Below, one piece after another: positions 1 to 10,949 of a DNA stretch of 28,643 bases; position 1 is the first letter of the stretch; every line of letters begins with the position of its first letter. Source of the stretch: Purshia tridentata (taxonomy: Eukaryota; Streptophyta; Magnoliopsida; Rosales; Rosaceae); NCBI GenBank assembly GCA_003254885.1, contig QANT01008740.1, forward strand, positions 1 to 28,643, given 5' to 3'. Both the position numbers and the translations under genes were made by a program. The notes under the pieces were generated by a model. It had not been told where the DNA came from. It was given only the letters and a program-made list of their open reading frames with translations, and did no database searches.

Positions 1-1428
1 AAGTGTCCAAATGGACTTCTTAAAAATTATCCCTTAATTTTACACCAAATACAAACTTCTATTTATAAAAAAAATAAATACTAAAAAGGAAACAAAAAAA
101 TTTCTGCTTTGCAACTTCTCTCTGCAGATTCAGCCCNNCCCCCCCCCCCCCCCCCCCCAAAAAAAAACACCAGCTTGTCAGATTTGTAGGCATTTAAACT
201 CCAAGAAAGCCTAAAAACGAGAGACCCATTTCAGAAAAATCAATCCATGCCCAAATCATCAAATCTAGGCTTCTCCTCAATGTGTTCTTGATGAATAATC
301 TCATGAACTTCTACATGAAAACTGGGTCTCCTTTGGATGCTCACCGATCCAACCATTCTCTCTCTCAATTTGTTCTTCCAAGGCTTGCAACCATTTGGAG
401 CTTCTGGGTTTAGATTAGAAAGAGAGAAGAGTGACTTACAAAGAGATGAGAGAATGGAAACTAGATGGAGGAAATGGAGCAGAGGGAGCAGATGGAGCAA
501 ATGAGTAGTGCTGTCCCTTTGTGTCCCAGGGGTTACGGTGGGACAAAATTTTTGATTTATTTGGGACAATTGTCCCTTTGTGTCCCATTCCCAAATTTCG
601 TCCCAAATTTCTTATAAGTTTCACCAAACATAGTACATGGGACAATTGTCCCTTTAAATTAAATAGGACTGTCCAGTACTGTCTTCAAAACATGGCCTAA
701 TATTACAAGCCACCATCCTTTTTGGTAATAAAAAGATGGTGGTATTGTGGGATTTGTACACATAAGTTTCAGTCCGAACCCACTTAACTAATGCCGATAA
801 AAGGGGGTGAAAAAAAAAGTTGGGTGATACTTCATTTAAACAAATTTTGAAATGATATGAACTGAAATGTCTATTTTAAGTGATGATGCATAAATGATAA
901 ACCCACCTACCATACTCTGCATCGACCTAAACAACTAAAACACAACCAGTCATGGGGCTTGTAACTCCAGCTTAGTGAACATACTCTCACATCTAAACCC
1001 AGATTGTGAACATTCAAACTTCCTTTGACCCAAAGTTTGCGGCTAAGGATAGACCAAATTAACGACCGAATCCCTGAACCAGGGCACATAAATCCTGAGA
1101 GCCATTGACCCCAAAAAAAAAAAAAAATTCCTGAAAGCTATCATGCAAAGTACCCTCCAGTGTATATTTAAATAGAGTTAAAACTTGCATTACAAAAAGC
1201 CAAGAATTATGACATTTCGCACAAGCAGGCATAATTCTCATGGGTAATTCCGCCACCTACAATAAAACCACATCAACAATATCGCGTGCCTCATAGGACT
1301 GAAGTAACATTCATTTCTCAACATATATGCTTAAAATGCCAATTATTATTACTCTAAGTATACCGTAAAAACTACTCATCATAACCTCCAGAACCAGTAG
1401 AGAAAGCACCTCCCTTGCAACTACGAAT
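1..1428. other. non-coding 3' flank of the cyclophilin gene
   Basis: No gene is supported here. The stretch is AT-rich and holds the expected 3'UTR side of the minus-strand cyclophilin gene (about 1428 downwards). Positions 137-138 are NN followed by a run of about 20 C and then A, which looks like an assembly or sequencing scar. Short reading frames of 60-110 codons occur on the minus strand, but they have no recognisable domain and overlap the repeat-like DNA at 480-700. Confidence 0.6.
480..700. mobile_element. probable non-autonomous DNA-transposon remnant
   Basis: The 14-base palindrome GGGACAATTGTCCC occurs twice, at 563-576 and 639-652. The string GTCCCTTTGTGTCCCA occurs near 514 and again near 572. 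This density of GGGAC/GTCCC words in both orientations is typical of terminal regions of small DNA transposons in plant genomes. I could not find a convincing target-site duplication or both ends, so the borders are approximate and the class is not assigned. It could also be plain low-complexity DNA. Confidence 0.35.
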
Positions 1429-4400
1429 TCATCTATCACTCGAATCTGGGGTACCATCACCATAAGAAACCAGCCCCCCCTTCTTCATATCTGGGCTTCC
1501 TGACGATGAGCTAGACTTCAACTTGTTTTTGGCAGTCCGCCTAGGAGATAGGGAATCCAAAGAGGACCTTGATTCTGATAGGCTCCTGCTTCTAGAAAGA
1601 GATCTTCGCCTCTCAACCAGAGGAGAGGCACGTGATCTAGCCAACTCCACCGGGGAGCGAGTACGGCTCCGAATAGGACTGCAGCTCCGGATAGGGCTAC
1701 GGCTGCAAACTGGGCTACGGCTACGACTATAACGACGACTGCGGTAACGGGGGCTACGTGATAAAGGAGTCCTGCTTCTTCTGCTTCTGAATCTGCAGAC
1801 AAGCATTATGTTTCCTCCTTCAGTAAAGGTATAGACAACCACAAACAAACAAACAAAACAAAACAGCACAAGTGATATGAAAACATATATGTGGCCAAGC
1901 AATTGTATTGTAGAACTTGGTTTGAATCTCCTTGTCAGCAACACTGGTCATATATATAGGGGGGTAAGGGGGGAAGAGAGAGAGAGAGAGAAGACTCTGA
2001 AGTACTTAAAGAGGCAGATCACATACCTCGGAGGTGTTCTCGCTCTTGGTGGGCTTCTGTAACGCCTTGGAGAGTACCTTCGGTAACTTGAATATCTAGA
2101 AACACAAACAGGCATGCACAATTGTTGCAATTGGAATACAAAAACAAGACGTGATTTGAATCATATATGGTAAAAGAATTCACAAAATTGAGTTGTAATT
2201 ACCTGTCACGATCACTTCTACCACCGTAACGATAAGATCTCACAGGTGATAAAGAAGGGGTTCTGTACCGCCGTGCATAAGAGTATCGCTGACTGAAACC
2301 CCGCCCTCTTCTAATGCGCTTTGGAGAGCCATCAGGTGAAACACTTCTCGACAAGCTCCTCACCCGATCAGATGGAGGGGATCTTACCCTGCGCACTGGG
2401 CTAGGACTCCTTGAATAGCTGCGACGATTATTCCCGCTCGGTGCCCTGAAAGGACTGCGGCTAGCAGTTTTCCTTGAAGGAACCCTGCCTGAGCTTCGGC
2501 TTGCACTCCTTCGAGAAGACCTAACTGGGCTTCTGCTTCCACTTCTTGAAACTCTTACAGGGCTTCTGCTAATTGACTTACGCAATGCTTTTCTTGGTGA
2601 ACTTCTGCTTATGCTTCGTGAAACTCTTACAGGGCTTCTGCTAATTGATTTATGTGATGCTTTTCTGGGTGGACTTCTGCTTATGCTTCTTGAAAATTTT
2701 ACTGGGCTTCTGCTAATTGATTTATGTGACACTTTTCTTGGTGGGCTCCTGCTTACAGGACTCCTGCTAATGCTCCTTTGAGTTCGAACTTTCACTGGAC
2801 TCCTACCCCTGCGGGCCCTCACTGGACTTCTGCCAAAAGCTCTTGCTGGGCTTCTACTGCTATCACTTCTAACAGGACTCCTGCTGATGCTCCTGCTCCT
2901 TTGAGGGGCACGAGGAGGACTTCTACTAACACTTGAACTCCTGCTCTCACTTCGTTTGGGACTTAAACTTGGGCTCTTGGTCAGACTCCTCCTGGGACTA
3001 ATACTCATACTCTTACTCAGGGCCCTCTTAGGACTCAAGCTTCGGCTCCTGCTCATCAACTTTTAATAAAATACCAGATCTGGAAGAATCGGTAAGCATA
3101 AAGAATAACTGAGGTGTGACAAGAATGGAAAGAAGACCTAGATTTGCCTGGGTGATCATCGACTATGTCAGGCTGTCTATCTGCACTTTTGTCATATTTA
3201 GTATCTGCTCCAAGGCCATTGCTCCGCTGCTCTCCATTTTCCTTGGGAAATGCACCTTCTTTCTCTATCACATCAGCTTCCTCCCTCTTTTTACGGTGGA
3301 ATGAAGCAGCATCTTCCTCCACGGAAATGGGAGATTGGTTCGCAACTGCAGAAATTACAGAAAAGCAAGATAACTGCTTATCTAGGGAGATTGGTTCCTA
3401 ACTGCATACAGTGTAATAGGGAGCCCATACTTGAGGCTTACCCATTCTACAAATATTCTGAATCAAATTTGCTTAAATCCATCTTTTTCATCAAGCCCAG
3501 ATGTATGGCAATTTTTCATATGACAATCAAACATCATAATCAAGATTTCAAAAATCAAACGCCATAAAAGGTTTTGATGGGTTGCAAAAACAAATTTAGA
3601 TGATACATTTTGAGCCAACGGCTTACATATATTAGGCAATGTATGTAAGATGCTGATTAGGGAAAAAACACAAATTCAACATAATGCAACTTTCATGCAT
3701 GATTAGGGGAAAAAAAAATTGTGGTTCAGACATGGATTTGATTCACTCTCTAGTAATATGCTGAACCCCAAACCCCTACCTATAATACCCGCTAGTAAAT
3801 TGTGGTTCATGCACAGAGAGCTTACTTTTTCTCACTTCTCCAACCCGGACACAAATACCCCCACTCCCGAAAAAAACATAAAAATTCAAAAAAAAATGAA
3901 ACAAGTATAAATTTAAGCTTAAGAAACAAGGGCAGTCTCTTCAGCAAAAGAATATTGACAGAAAGGGTTTCAAGGAAATTCCAGAAAGATACAGTGAGTA
4001 AAGAAACAACGGCTAAAAGAACAGCAACATTATTAAAATGGATCCAACACAACTCAAGAATACAAAATAGATGCATGCGAAATAAGTTCAAGTACCAGCT
4101 TTCTGAGAAGGGTCCTTCTTAGACTTGTGATCCTTCCTTCCCGCATCAAGGCTATCATCTTCATGGCTACTTTCACTTTTAATTTCACTATCAGTATCTG
4201 TAAGACTGTCCGACGCCCTTAAGAAACAGATATTAAAAATGTCAGCAAACTGTAATTTGAAGTTATTATAAACAGTTATATTCTATCCTCCATAAAACAT
4301 ATACCAATTTATAAAGTGCAAGCTCTTGCTTTAAAATATATATATATATCAATTTGCATTCACCCAACAAAAATGAATCAATAACAACCCTTATAACATA

Positions 4401-6110
4401 AATCATTCTGTTTCTGCCAATAAAAATGAATCAAAATCTGGTCCCACTCATGACAGCACAACCTACACCTCCCCACCACTACCAAAAAGAAAAAAATTGA
4501 CCCAAAAATTATAAATTAAAATCACACAACCAAGAACAACTCAAGATAATTGGCACTTCCACAGTCTATTCTTGCACATATATTAGGCAATATTGACCAC
4601 TGTAACAAGGCTTTAGCAGACAAAATAGCAACGGGACCAGTGGCCATACATAAGCAAGTTCTCATGTAGAAAATACACAAAAAAATGATGTATATAAAAA
4701 GCTGCAACCAGGAAATGTATTCTGAATTATAAATTAATATTACCTTCTTGATCTGATCTTAGATCTCTTATCACGCCGCCTACGCTTTTTGTCTCTCCGT
4801 TTGTCCCGCCTTTTTCGTCTATACTTGTCTCTTTTGGAAGATCTCTTTCTTTTCTTACGCCTGTCATCACTTGAAGAACTAACATAAGACGATGAGGACT
4901 CATCTGAGTCAGATTCACTATCAGACTCAGATGACTCTGTTTCAGAATCTGACGAACTCTCCGATTCAGATGAATCGTATCTCCTTCTCCTCCTCTTCCT
5001 TCTATCTCTTGAAGATTTCTTGTGCTTTCCCTTCCGTTTCACTTCAAGACTAGTAGCATCTGAAGAAGCATCCTTCGCTACTTTCATTTTACTTACTTTC
5101 TTTTTGTCTGCACATAAAGTAAACAAATATAAATTAGCATTACTAGAAAACTCAGCCTTTTGATAACCCTTGGACACCAATAATTCTTCATTTTACTTAA
5201 GAAATTAGGTAAGATTCTCCAAAGTAGTACTCCCATAATCATTACCTTCATTATATTCACCACAATTGATGACTTTCACTGTTACAGTTGGATTCCCATC
5301 TTCATCACCCACGTTTTCAATCTTTTTCAATACTTCATTTCCGTGTGCAAGCTTCCCAAAAACTACATGCTTTCTGTAAAAATGATACACATCTGTGATT
5401 AGATAGAAGAAAACCACAAAATATCTAATCACAAACTATTCTACATATTAAACAAGGAACAGTAAAGAATTATTTACACAAAACTTGAACAAAATCACGC
5501 ATAGTGATACAGTACCAAGTAGAAAGAATAAAAACATACCTGTCAAGATTATGATTAGCAGCAAAAGTGATAATGAAATGAGAACCTAAAGAGTCACGAA
5601 CAGCAACAGGCATGGATAGAAGGCCAGGTCCATAGTGCTTTAGCTTGGGTGACTCATCTGAAGAAATGTCAACTACCATTCATTAATACTAAGAAACGTG
5701 TTTGAAAACACTAACAGTTGAATTATACTTTATAAAACCAGAAAGTGAACACATCCAAACATAAAATAACTGCACACACTAAGAAAACTATGAGCAGTGC
5801 CTTGATAACACTTCCCTTGAGCAGTGAGTATTACAATACTACTAAAAGAAGATTGTGTTAGATATCATGAAAACTTAGCTAGCATCAACATGATTGGACA
5901 TAAATGACCAAAATATGTAAGACACCAAAGAGTAATGAAACCTCTGTAACATAGCATATTGAAATGCAGGAGTCAAACAAGGCAAATTGAGAGCAATACA
6001 TCATGCACTCAGACAAAATCAAAACCTGGCAGCTTTTGATATAATGTTTAGGCATTCATGCTAGGCCATAAAATAGATGAAAGATTGCAGGAGAGAGATA
6101 GAGATGGGGA

Positions 6111-6154
<44 letters not shown>

Positions 6155-8246
6155 TAAAAAAGAGAGTATTATTATATTACCTGGAAACTTCTCACCATAA
6201 ATGCTTTCACCACCTGTGCCTGCAGAACAACAAACATAAGAGACCAGTAAATCAGTAATGAAGTCTTTAGTAGTTTCATAGATCAACCAAAATCAAAAGC
6301 TTATTTTCACTGGAAAGTAGAAAATTGTGGGTTTAATAAAAATAAAAAAAAGAAGACATTACAACTCAAGATATTGCCTACGCAGTAAAGATCTCATTAA
6401 TGTCTAGGTCAGCTCACTAGGGATCGACTACTGTCCCAAAGAGAAATTCAAGCCTTACTCTGCTCATTTTCCTAGGGACCTTGGGAGATTAGGGTTGGAC
6501 ATGGTTGTGAACTTTAACACTATTTCGGATATGTCCTCTACCTAACTCCATCTTAATTCATTTTAAGCTCAAGCAAGATATTTCCCAATATCATCACCTT
6601 CAACCACAATTAGTATTCAGTAGTAGCAGGAAAATTGATTACAAGACATGGAATTAATAATTACAACCTAAAACAAAGTCCAAGAAATTAAGATGAAAGG
6701 CACTTGAACATGCATAATAGACCTGTCATCCTTTACCACTAAGAGGATAGATTAAGGCCTAATGCACTCATTTACAACTTGATTTTCAACTATTATAATA
6801 AAGCTAATCTCCATTCCAAATGCATAAAGCAGCATCTATCTTTTACCAAATAAATTTCCTGATCAAATTATTGAAGCCTAAATGAAGCATAAAGCCATGC
6901 ATACATCGGTATTGAAATCACTATATGAATGCCTAAATAAAATTATGCTTCTCAACCACTACCATTAACAACAAAATCTTAAAAAGACATTCTGCCACCT
7001 TAATTCGGTAATTTATAACCACTACTATTAACAGCATTTCTGAGAAATACTGCATCCTTCATCTTTGCACGCAAATAAGTTTTTTTGCGTGACTCTCATA
7101 GAATTTTTTAAAGTCGGTATTTTTTTACTTAAACCAATTTTCATTTACGCTTTCCTACTCATTCCATTTCCAACTGAACCTGTTATCTGTTGAATTGATA
7201 TCATTCTTAGTCCAACAACAAAAATTTTTCCCCAAAATAGGTTATTCAAACAGATGGCAGGAATGACACAAGAAATATAACGGCTGTAAAAGATAAATAA
7301 ATAATACATACCATCTCTTCTGACAAAATCGCCACCCTGCAAAATAAACACCAATCATTAATCCTTCTAAGTTGACAGAAAAATGTGTATGTGAAACTGG
7401 TTTGGGCATGGCGAAGCTTAGTAAAATTTTGAGGATGGACAACTAAGTAAGTACAACCTTAAAACTATATCACAAGAAAAGCAGTCGTGACCATCAGCCC
7501 TGTATCCTACAGCATAAACAAGGGTAACTGTCTAAAAGACAAACCACTTCTAAGTCATGCTCAACCAGAAAACCCTATATAAGACAAATCTAAAAGTAAG
7601 ATAAGAAAGGCATACCTGTGCTATATAGCCCTTTATAATGCGATGGAAGAAAGATCCTTTGTAGTGCAGGGGTTTTCCACTTCTTAGACTAATTCCCTTT
7701 TCTCCTGAATGAGCATCATAAAGCAATAAATATATCAGAAACCCAAGCCCCTGGTTTAACTCTGGAACTATACTCTTGATATTGACAGCCCCCCTCCCCA
7801 ACCAAATTAAGAAAAAAGTGCAATATCAGAAGCATTAAAATAAATTGATTATATAAATGTTTAACTCCATACAGAAACTCTTAGAAAAAAGTTGGGAATA
7901 GAGCCTTATATACATATATGATGAGTATTTAATGAACCAAATGACAATTACACCGTATATTATTACCTGTACAGAGAGCACGGAAATTTTCTGCAGTCTT
8001 GGGGGCAACATCAGAGAAAAGCTGTAACAAACAGAATATTACAGGTCAAGCTCATTAAAATGTGCAATAAACTCAAATAACATGAGCTGAGACAAGCATC
8101 GAGAACCACATAATTCATTGAACTGAAAGAAAATATATCAACTTGATATATTAGTTCATCAAAAATACCTCAAAAACCATCCTTTCAACAGGGTCGCCAT
8201 CGATGGACACATCCATAAAAACCAAGGGGTTCTTCTTCTTCGTCAT
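1429..8246 (-). CDS. CYP95: SR-rich nuclear peptidyl-prolyl cis-trans isomerase, CYP95/CYP63-like cyclophilin
   Basis: Thirteen coding exons (minus strand): 8246-8169, 8021-7967, 7704-7616, 7336-7312 (a 25-nt microexon), 6219-6181, 5657-5540, 5373-5246, 5107-4744, 4217-4096, 3345-3138, 3048-2203, 2095-2027, 1792-1429. They sum to 2505 nt, giving 834 aa. Residues about 7-176 form a cyclophilin domain ([30 protein letters not shown]). The rest is Lys/Arg-rich, Ser/Asp/Glu-rich and then a long RS/SP domain with many SRSPV and SPPRK units. Known plant members with this layout sit in nuclear speckles and bind SR splicing factors, so a role in pre-mRNA splicing is inferred. Several active-site positions differ from human CypA (see findings). 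The exon 10/11 junction is the least certain: its donor reads GTCTTC, but it alone keeps the RS frame open. The symbol rests on length and on the recalled gene neighbourhood. Confidence 0.9.
1975..1991. repeat. (GA)n microsatellite in a cyclophilin intron
   Basis: A short uninterrupted GA run, which is CT on the transcribed strand. It lies about 35 nt inside the last intron of the minus-strand cyclophilin gene. Confidence 0.85.
2530..2745 (-). repeat. three 72-bp tandem repeats inside the RS domain
   Basis: Within exon 11 of the cyclophilin gene, a 24-codon unit is repeated three times in frame. Each copy encodes roughly [20 protein letters not shown] plus SRSI. The DNA copies are offset by 72 bases (for example ACTTCTGCTTATGCTT at 2601 and 2673). 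The leftmost (C-terminal) copy is the most diverged. Unit borders are arbitrary by a few bases. Confidence 0.75.
6111..6154. repeat. (GA)n microsatellite in a cyclophilin intron
   Basis: About 44 bases of near-perfect GA repeat, interrupted once by ATA. On the gene's strand it is a CT tract starting about 26 nt after the donor of the intron that follows exon 5 (6219-6181). Confidence 0.9.
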
Positions 8247-8291
8247 TTTCGTAGTCTTCCGAAAACAAAACTCAAGCCAGCATAACGACTG

Positions 8292-9038
8292 ATGTGATGA
8301 AGTATTTGCATTAATTCATCACCAAATTAATATTATTAAACTGGAAAAAAAAATCTTGAAATTTAACTCAATTAGCCCAGGCACCTTGAATATTGGAATT
8401 CAAGGTGTCACACAAACAGTCAAATTTAGAGAGATTGTTACAGTTCCACCCAGATTCAATTAACAGCAGTAAAGAAAATGAACATGCACAGGACAATTCC
8501 AGTACTATACTATATTAGACTACAGATTATCACGAATCCAACATATACGCATCATAAGCAGACCCAGTTCCTTGAATAGAAATCCCACCAAGAAAAGGTA
8601 CACTAAACACTTACATGTTTCTATTATGTAGAGCAAACCCAGATCGGAAAATGGTAATGCAATCCTTCGCAAAAATCAGTGACCAAGACACCCCAACCAC
8701 ACACGCACACTCTGACCTTTGCGGAAGTAATTTCAGGTACTGAAAAAAAAATCAAACCAAGCTCCAAATCCTTAAACCCTAGCTAAATTTAACAAACCCA
8801 GAAAACAAATGCATGCGTGGAGCATGATAGTTAGAGCATCGAACTAAACTAAAAACATTGTTCGCTTTATTTCTTAGCGATCGGTACAACTATAAACTTA
8901 CAATTGCAGAAAAAAAACTAAAATATCTACGAGGCTTTGGCCTAGAATCATGTACAATATAGAAGTATATCCAAGCAAATATAAGGAAAAATAATTTTCT
9001 TGAGAAATTAATGGAGTAGGAAACCCTAGAGTGCTCAC
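8292..9038 (-). other. 5'UTR intron of the cyclophilin gene
   Basis: Read on the minus strand, a consensus donor AG|GTGAGC lies at 9039/9038. A plausible acceptor ending CACATCAG lies near 8292, about 45 nt upstream of the ATG at 8246. The stretch between has no coding potential and is AT-rich like the other introns. The acceptor choice is tentative. Confidence 0.5.
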
Positions 9039-9121
9039 CTGATAGACGCTGAGCCACAGAAAAGTGACGACGAGATGAGAGTGTGAAAAGTGTGAGGTTT
9101 GTCGAAAAATACCTAAGGGTC

Positions 9122-9129
9122 TATATATA
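9122..9129 (-). promoter_or_regulatory. TATA box of the cyclophilin gene
   Basis: TATATATA on the minus strand. Transcription would start about 30 nt downstream, near 9095, giving a short pyrimidine-rich leader that ends at the 5'UTR donor at 9039. Confidence 0.5.
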
Positions 9130-10100
9130 TTACAAATTTACAAGGGGCCTAGCTGCTTCTACAGGGTGAAGTTACTGGACTGTCCCTGGTCTTAATAATG
9201 GGATCTCGACGATATTGTCCTGGGGACTGGTTTTTTTATTCGAGGCTGCTATTTGCATACTTTTTTTCTCTCATTACACTTCTTATACTATTTTAAATTT
9301 TTTTTGAATTTCTTAACGCACACCCTCAATTTTACTAAATACAACAAATTTGATGAGATTCTAAAAATGTTAAATTCCATGATAACCCCCACTAATGGAT
9401 CGCAAAATAAAAATAATAATATGTTCATCAAAAACACTTTACAATTCACCACAATTCAACATCAATGTGATAAGATTAAGAATATTAGACTCAATTATTT
9501 TATGTAGTTATTGTAATATAATTATTACGTACAAAAGTACCAGCAATATGAGTCATGTCGATAAATGCAAATAAATGGGTACTAAGCAGATTGTTACTGT
9601 TTAACAGTAGTAATCATTATTATAATTCGACAATAGTAATTACTAACAGTTGTTGTTACTGTTATAATGTAGGTATATTTGACTTCATAATGTTGAATTA
9701 TATGTTTTATGTTGATTTTATTATATGATTTTATTATTTTTTGATATATTTATGAAAGAAAAATATTGAATGTATATTATAATTATTATTCTAATACAGT
9801 ATAGAAACTATAAATAGCTAAAATATAACCGTCACGTACTTGGTATGGATATCGAGTGACTCACTCGTTAAAGTGGATCGGTTTATCATCATGTTTTTAA
9901 AGGAGACCAACCTATCACGCTATTAAAATTGTTTACACCATATTTTTAAATAAAAATAATTGTGCGAGTGTGGCTCAAATTTGGTAAGTATAAATTAGAA
10001 AGTAGAAACAAACCTTTTCGGCTTTGAGCAAATAAAAACGAGTTTTGTTAATTCCATAATCGCCCTTTTAAGTTTTTTTGCTTTGTTTGCTAAGACCGCT
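9130..10100. other. AT-rich spacer between divergent cyclophilin and PPR genes
   Basis: No gene is supported. The two flanking genes are transcribed away from each other, so this stretch should hold both promoters. It is strongly AT-rich with runs of T and short imperfect palindromes (for example around 9590-9670). An 84-codon frame at 9253-9507 is low-complexity and rejected. Confidence 0.6.
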
Positions 10101-10422
10101 ATGAAGCATCCGTACTACACTTAAATTTACCGTGTTCCTCCCTCGCAGTCCGTCTTCTACCGCGGCCTCTCTTCGTCTCATTCCCTCTCCCACGCACTCT
10201 CTGTCTTCTCCGAGCCGTCGCAAAGGTTCTGAAATCTGAACCAGTCCCATTTCTTCCTCTCACTCCCTCTCTCTTCCACTCTGCCTTCTCGAAGCTCTAT
10301 ACACTGCAAGAGAGTGCCTCAACTTCTGCACCGTGCTTTGGAAATACTAGAGAAGGAGGAGAGGAGCTATACTGAAAATCTTCACACAAGTCCAAAGCTT
10401 GTGTATTCTCAACGTATTTTAG

Positions 10423-10933
10423 GTATTTATCAAGATTTTTTATTTTACAATGTTATAACACACATGGGTTTTGGTTAGTCTGAATGAGATGGTTCATGCT
10501 TTCTGAATAAAATGTATGCAATATTTATTGGGTTTGATATTTTAAATGGAATAAGTAATGGGTTTATGGGTTTTGATATTCTGAATGTGTCATCTTTGGT
10601 GAATTTGTTATTGAGGGGATTCCCACTGTTGCTATAGAAATTTGTAATCCTCGTAGACATAGCGTTTGAAGTACTCTGTGAATAAGAATGAAAACAAACC
10701 CTTGGGTGAAGCAACAATTAATTTTCTATGATAACATAATTGGGAAAAAAAAGTTGAAATCTTTTAGATTTGCCAGAATTTTGATGGCATTAAAAATACT
10801 TTCAGCTCTTGGTTGTGTTGCTTTTAGGTTTTGAATTTCTCTTAATTTGAGTTCGAATTTTCTTAATGGCTATAAGATGAGACATTCTTCTCAGTCTCAG
10901 TAACACTAGTATAAATTTTCAATCTGTGCGCAG
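10423..10933 (+). other. 5'UTR intron of the PPR gene
   Basis: A donor TTTTAG|GTATTT at 10422/10423 follows a pyrimidine-rich leader (about 10135-10420). An acceptor GTGCGCAG ends at 10933, 16 nt before the ATG at 10950. The stretch between is T-rich and non-coding. Leader introns like this are common in plant PPR genes. It is inferred from splice signals only. Confidence 0.5.
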
Positions 10934-10949
10934 AGAAATAGTGAGCAAA

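Noticed and set aside
240..569. 109-codon minus-strand frame
   Set aside because: It overlaps repeat-like DNA, has no recognisable domain or splice partners, and could be a transposon leader at most.
1523..1802. Frames on both strands rich in Arg, Ser, Leu or Asp
   Set aside because: They are shadows of the RS-coding last exon of the cyclophilin gene.
9253..9507. 84-codon frame in the intergenic spacer
   Set aside because: It is Phe/Asn/Lys low-complexity from AT-rich DNA.
10926..10949. Longer PPR start at a GTG codon
   Set aside because: It lies across the probable leader acceptor, and plant nuclear genes use ATG; the ATG at 10950 opens a normal presequence.
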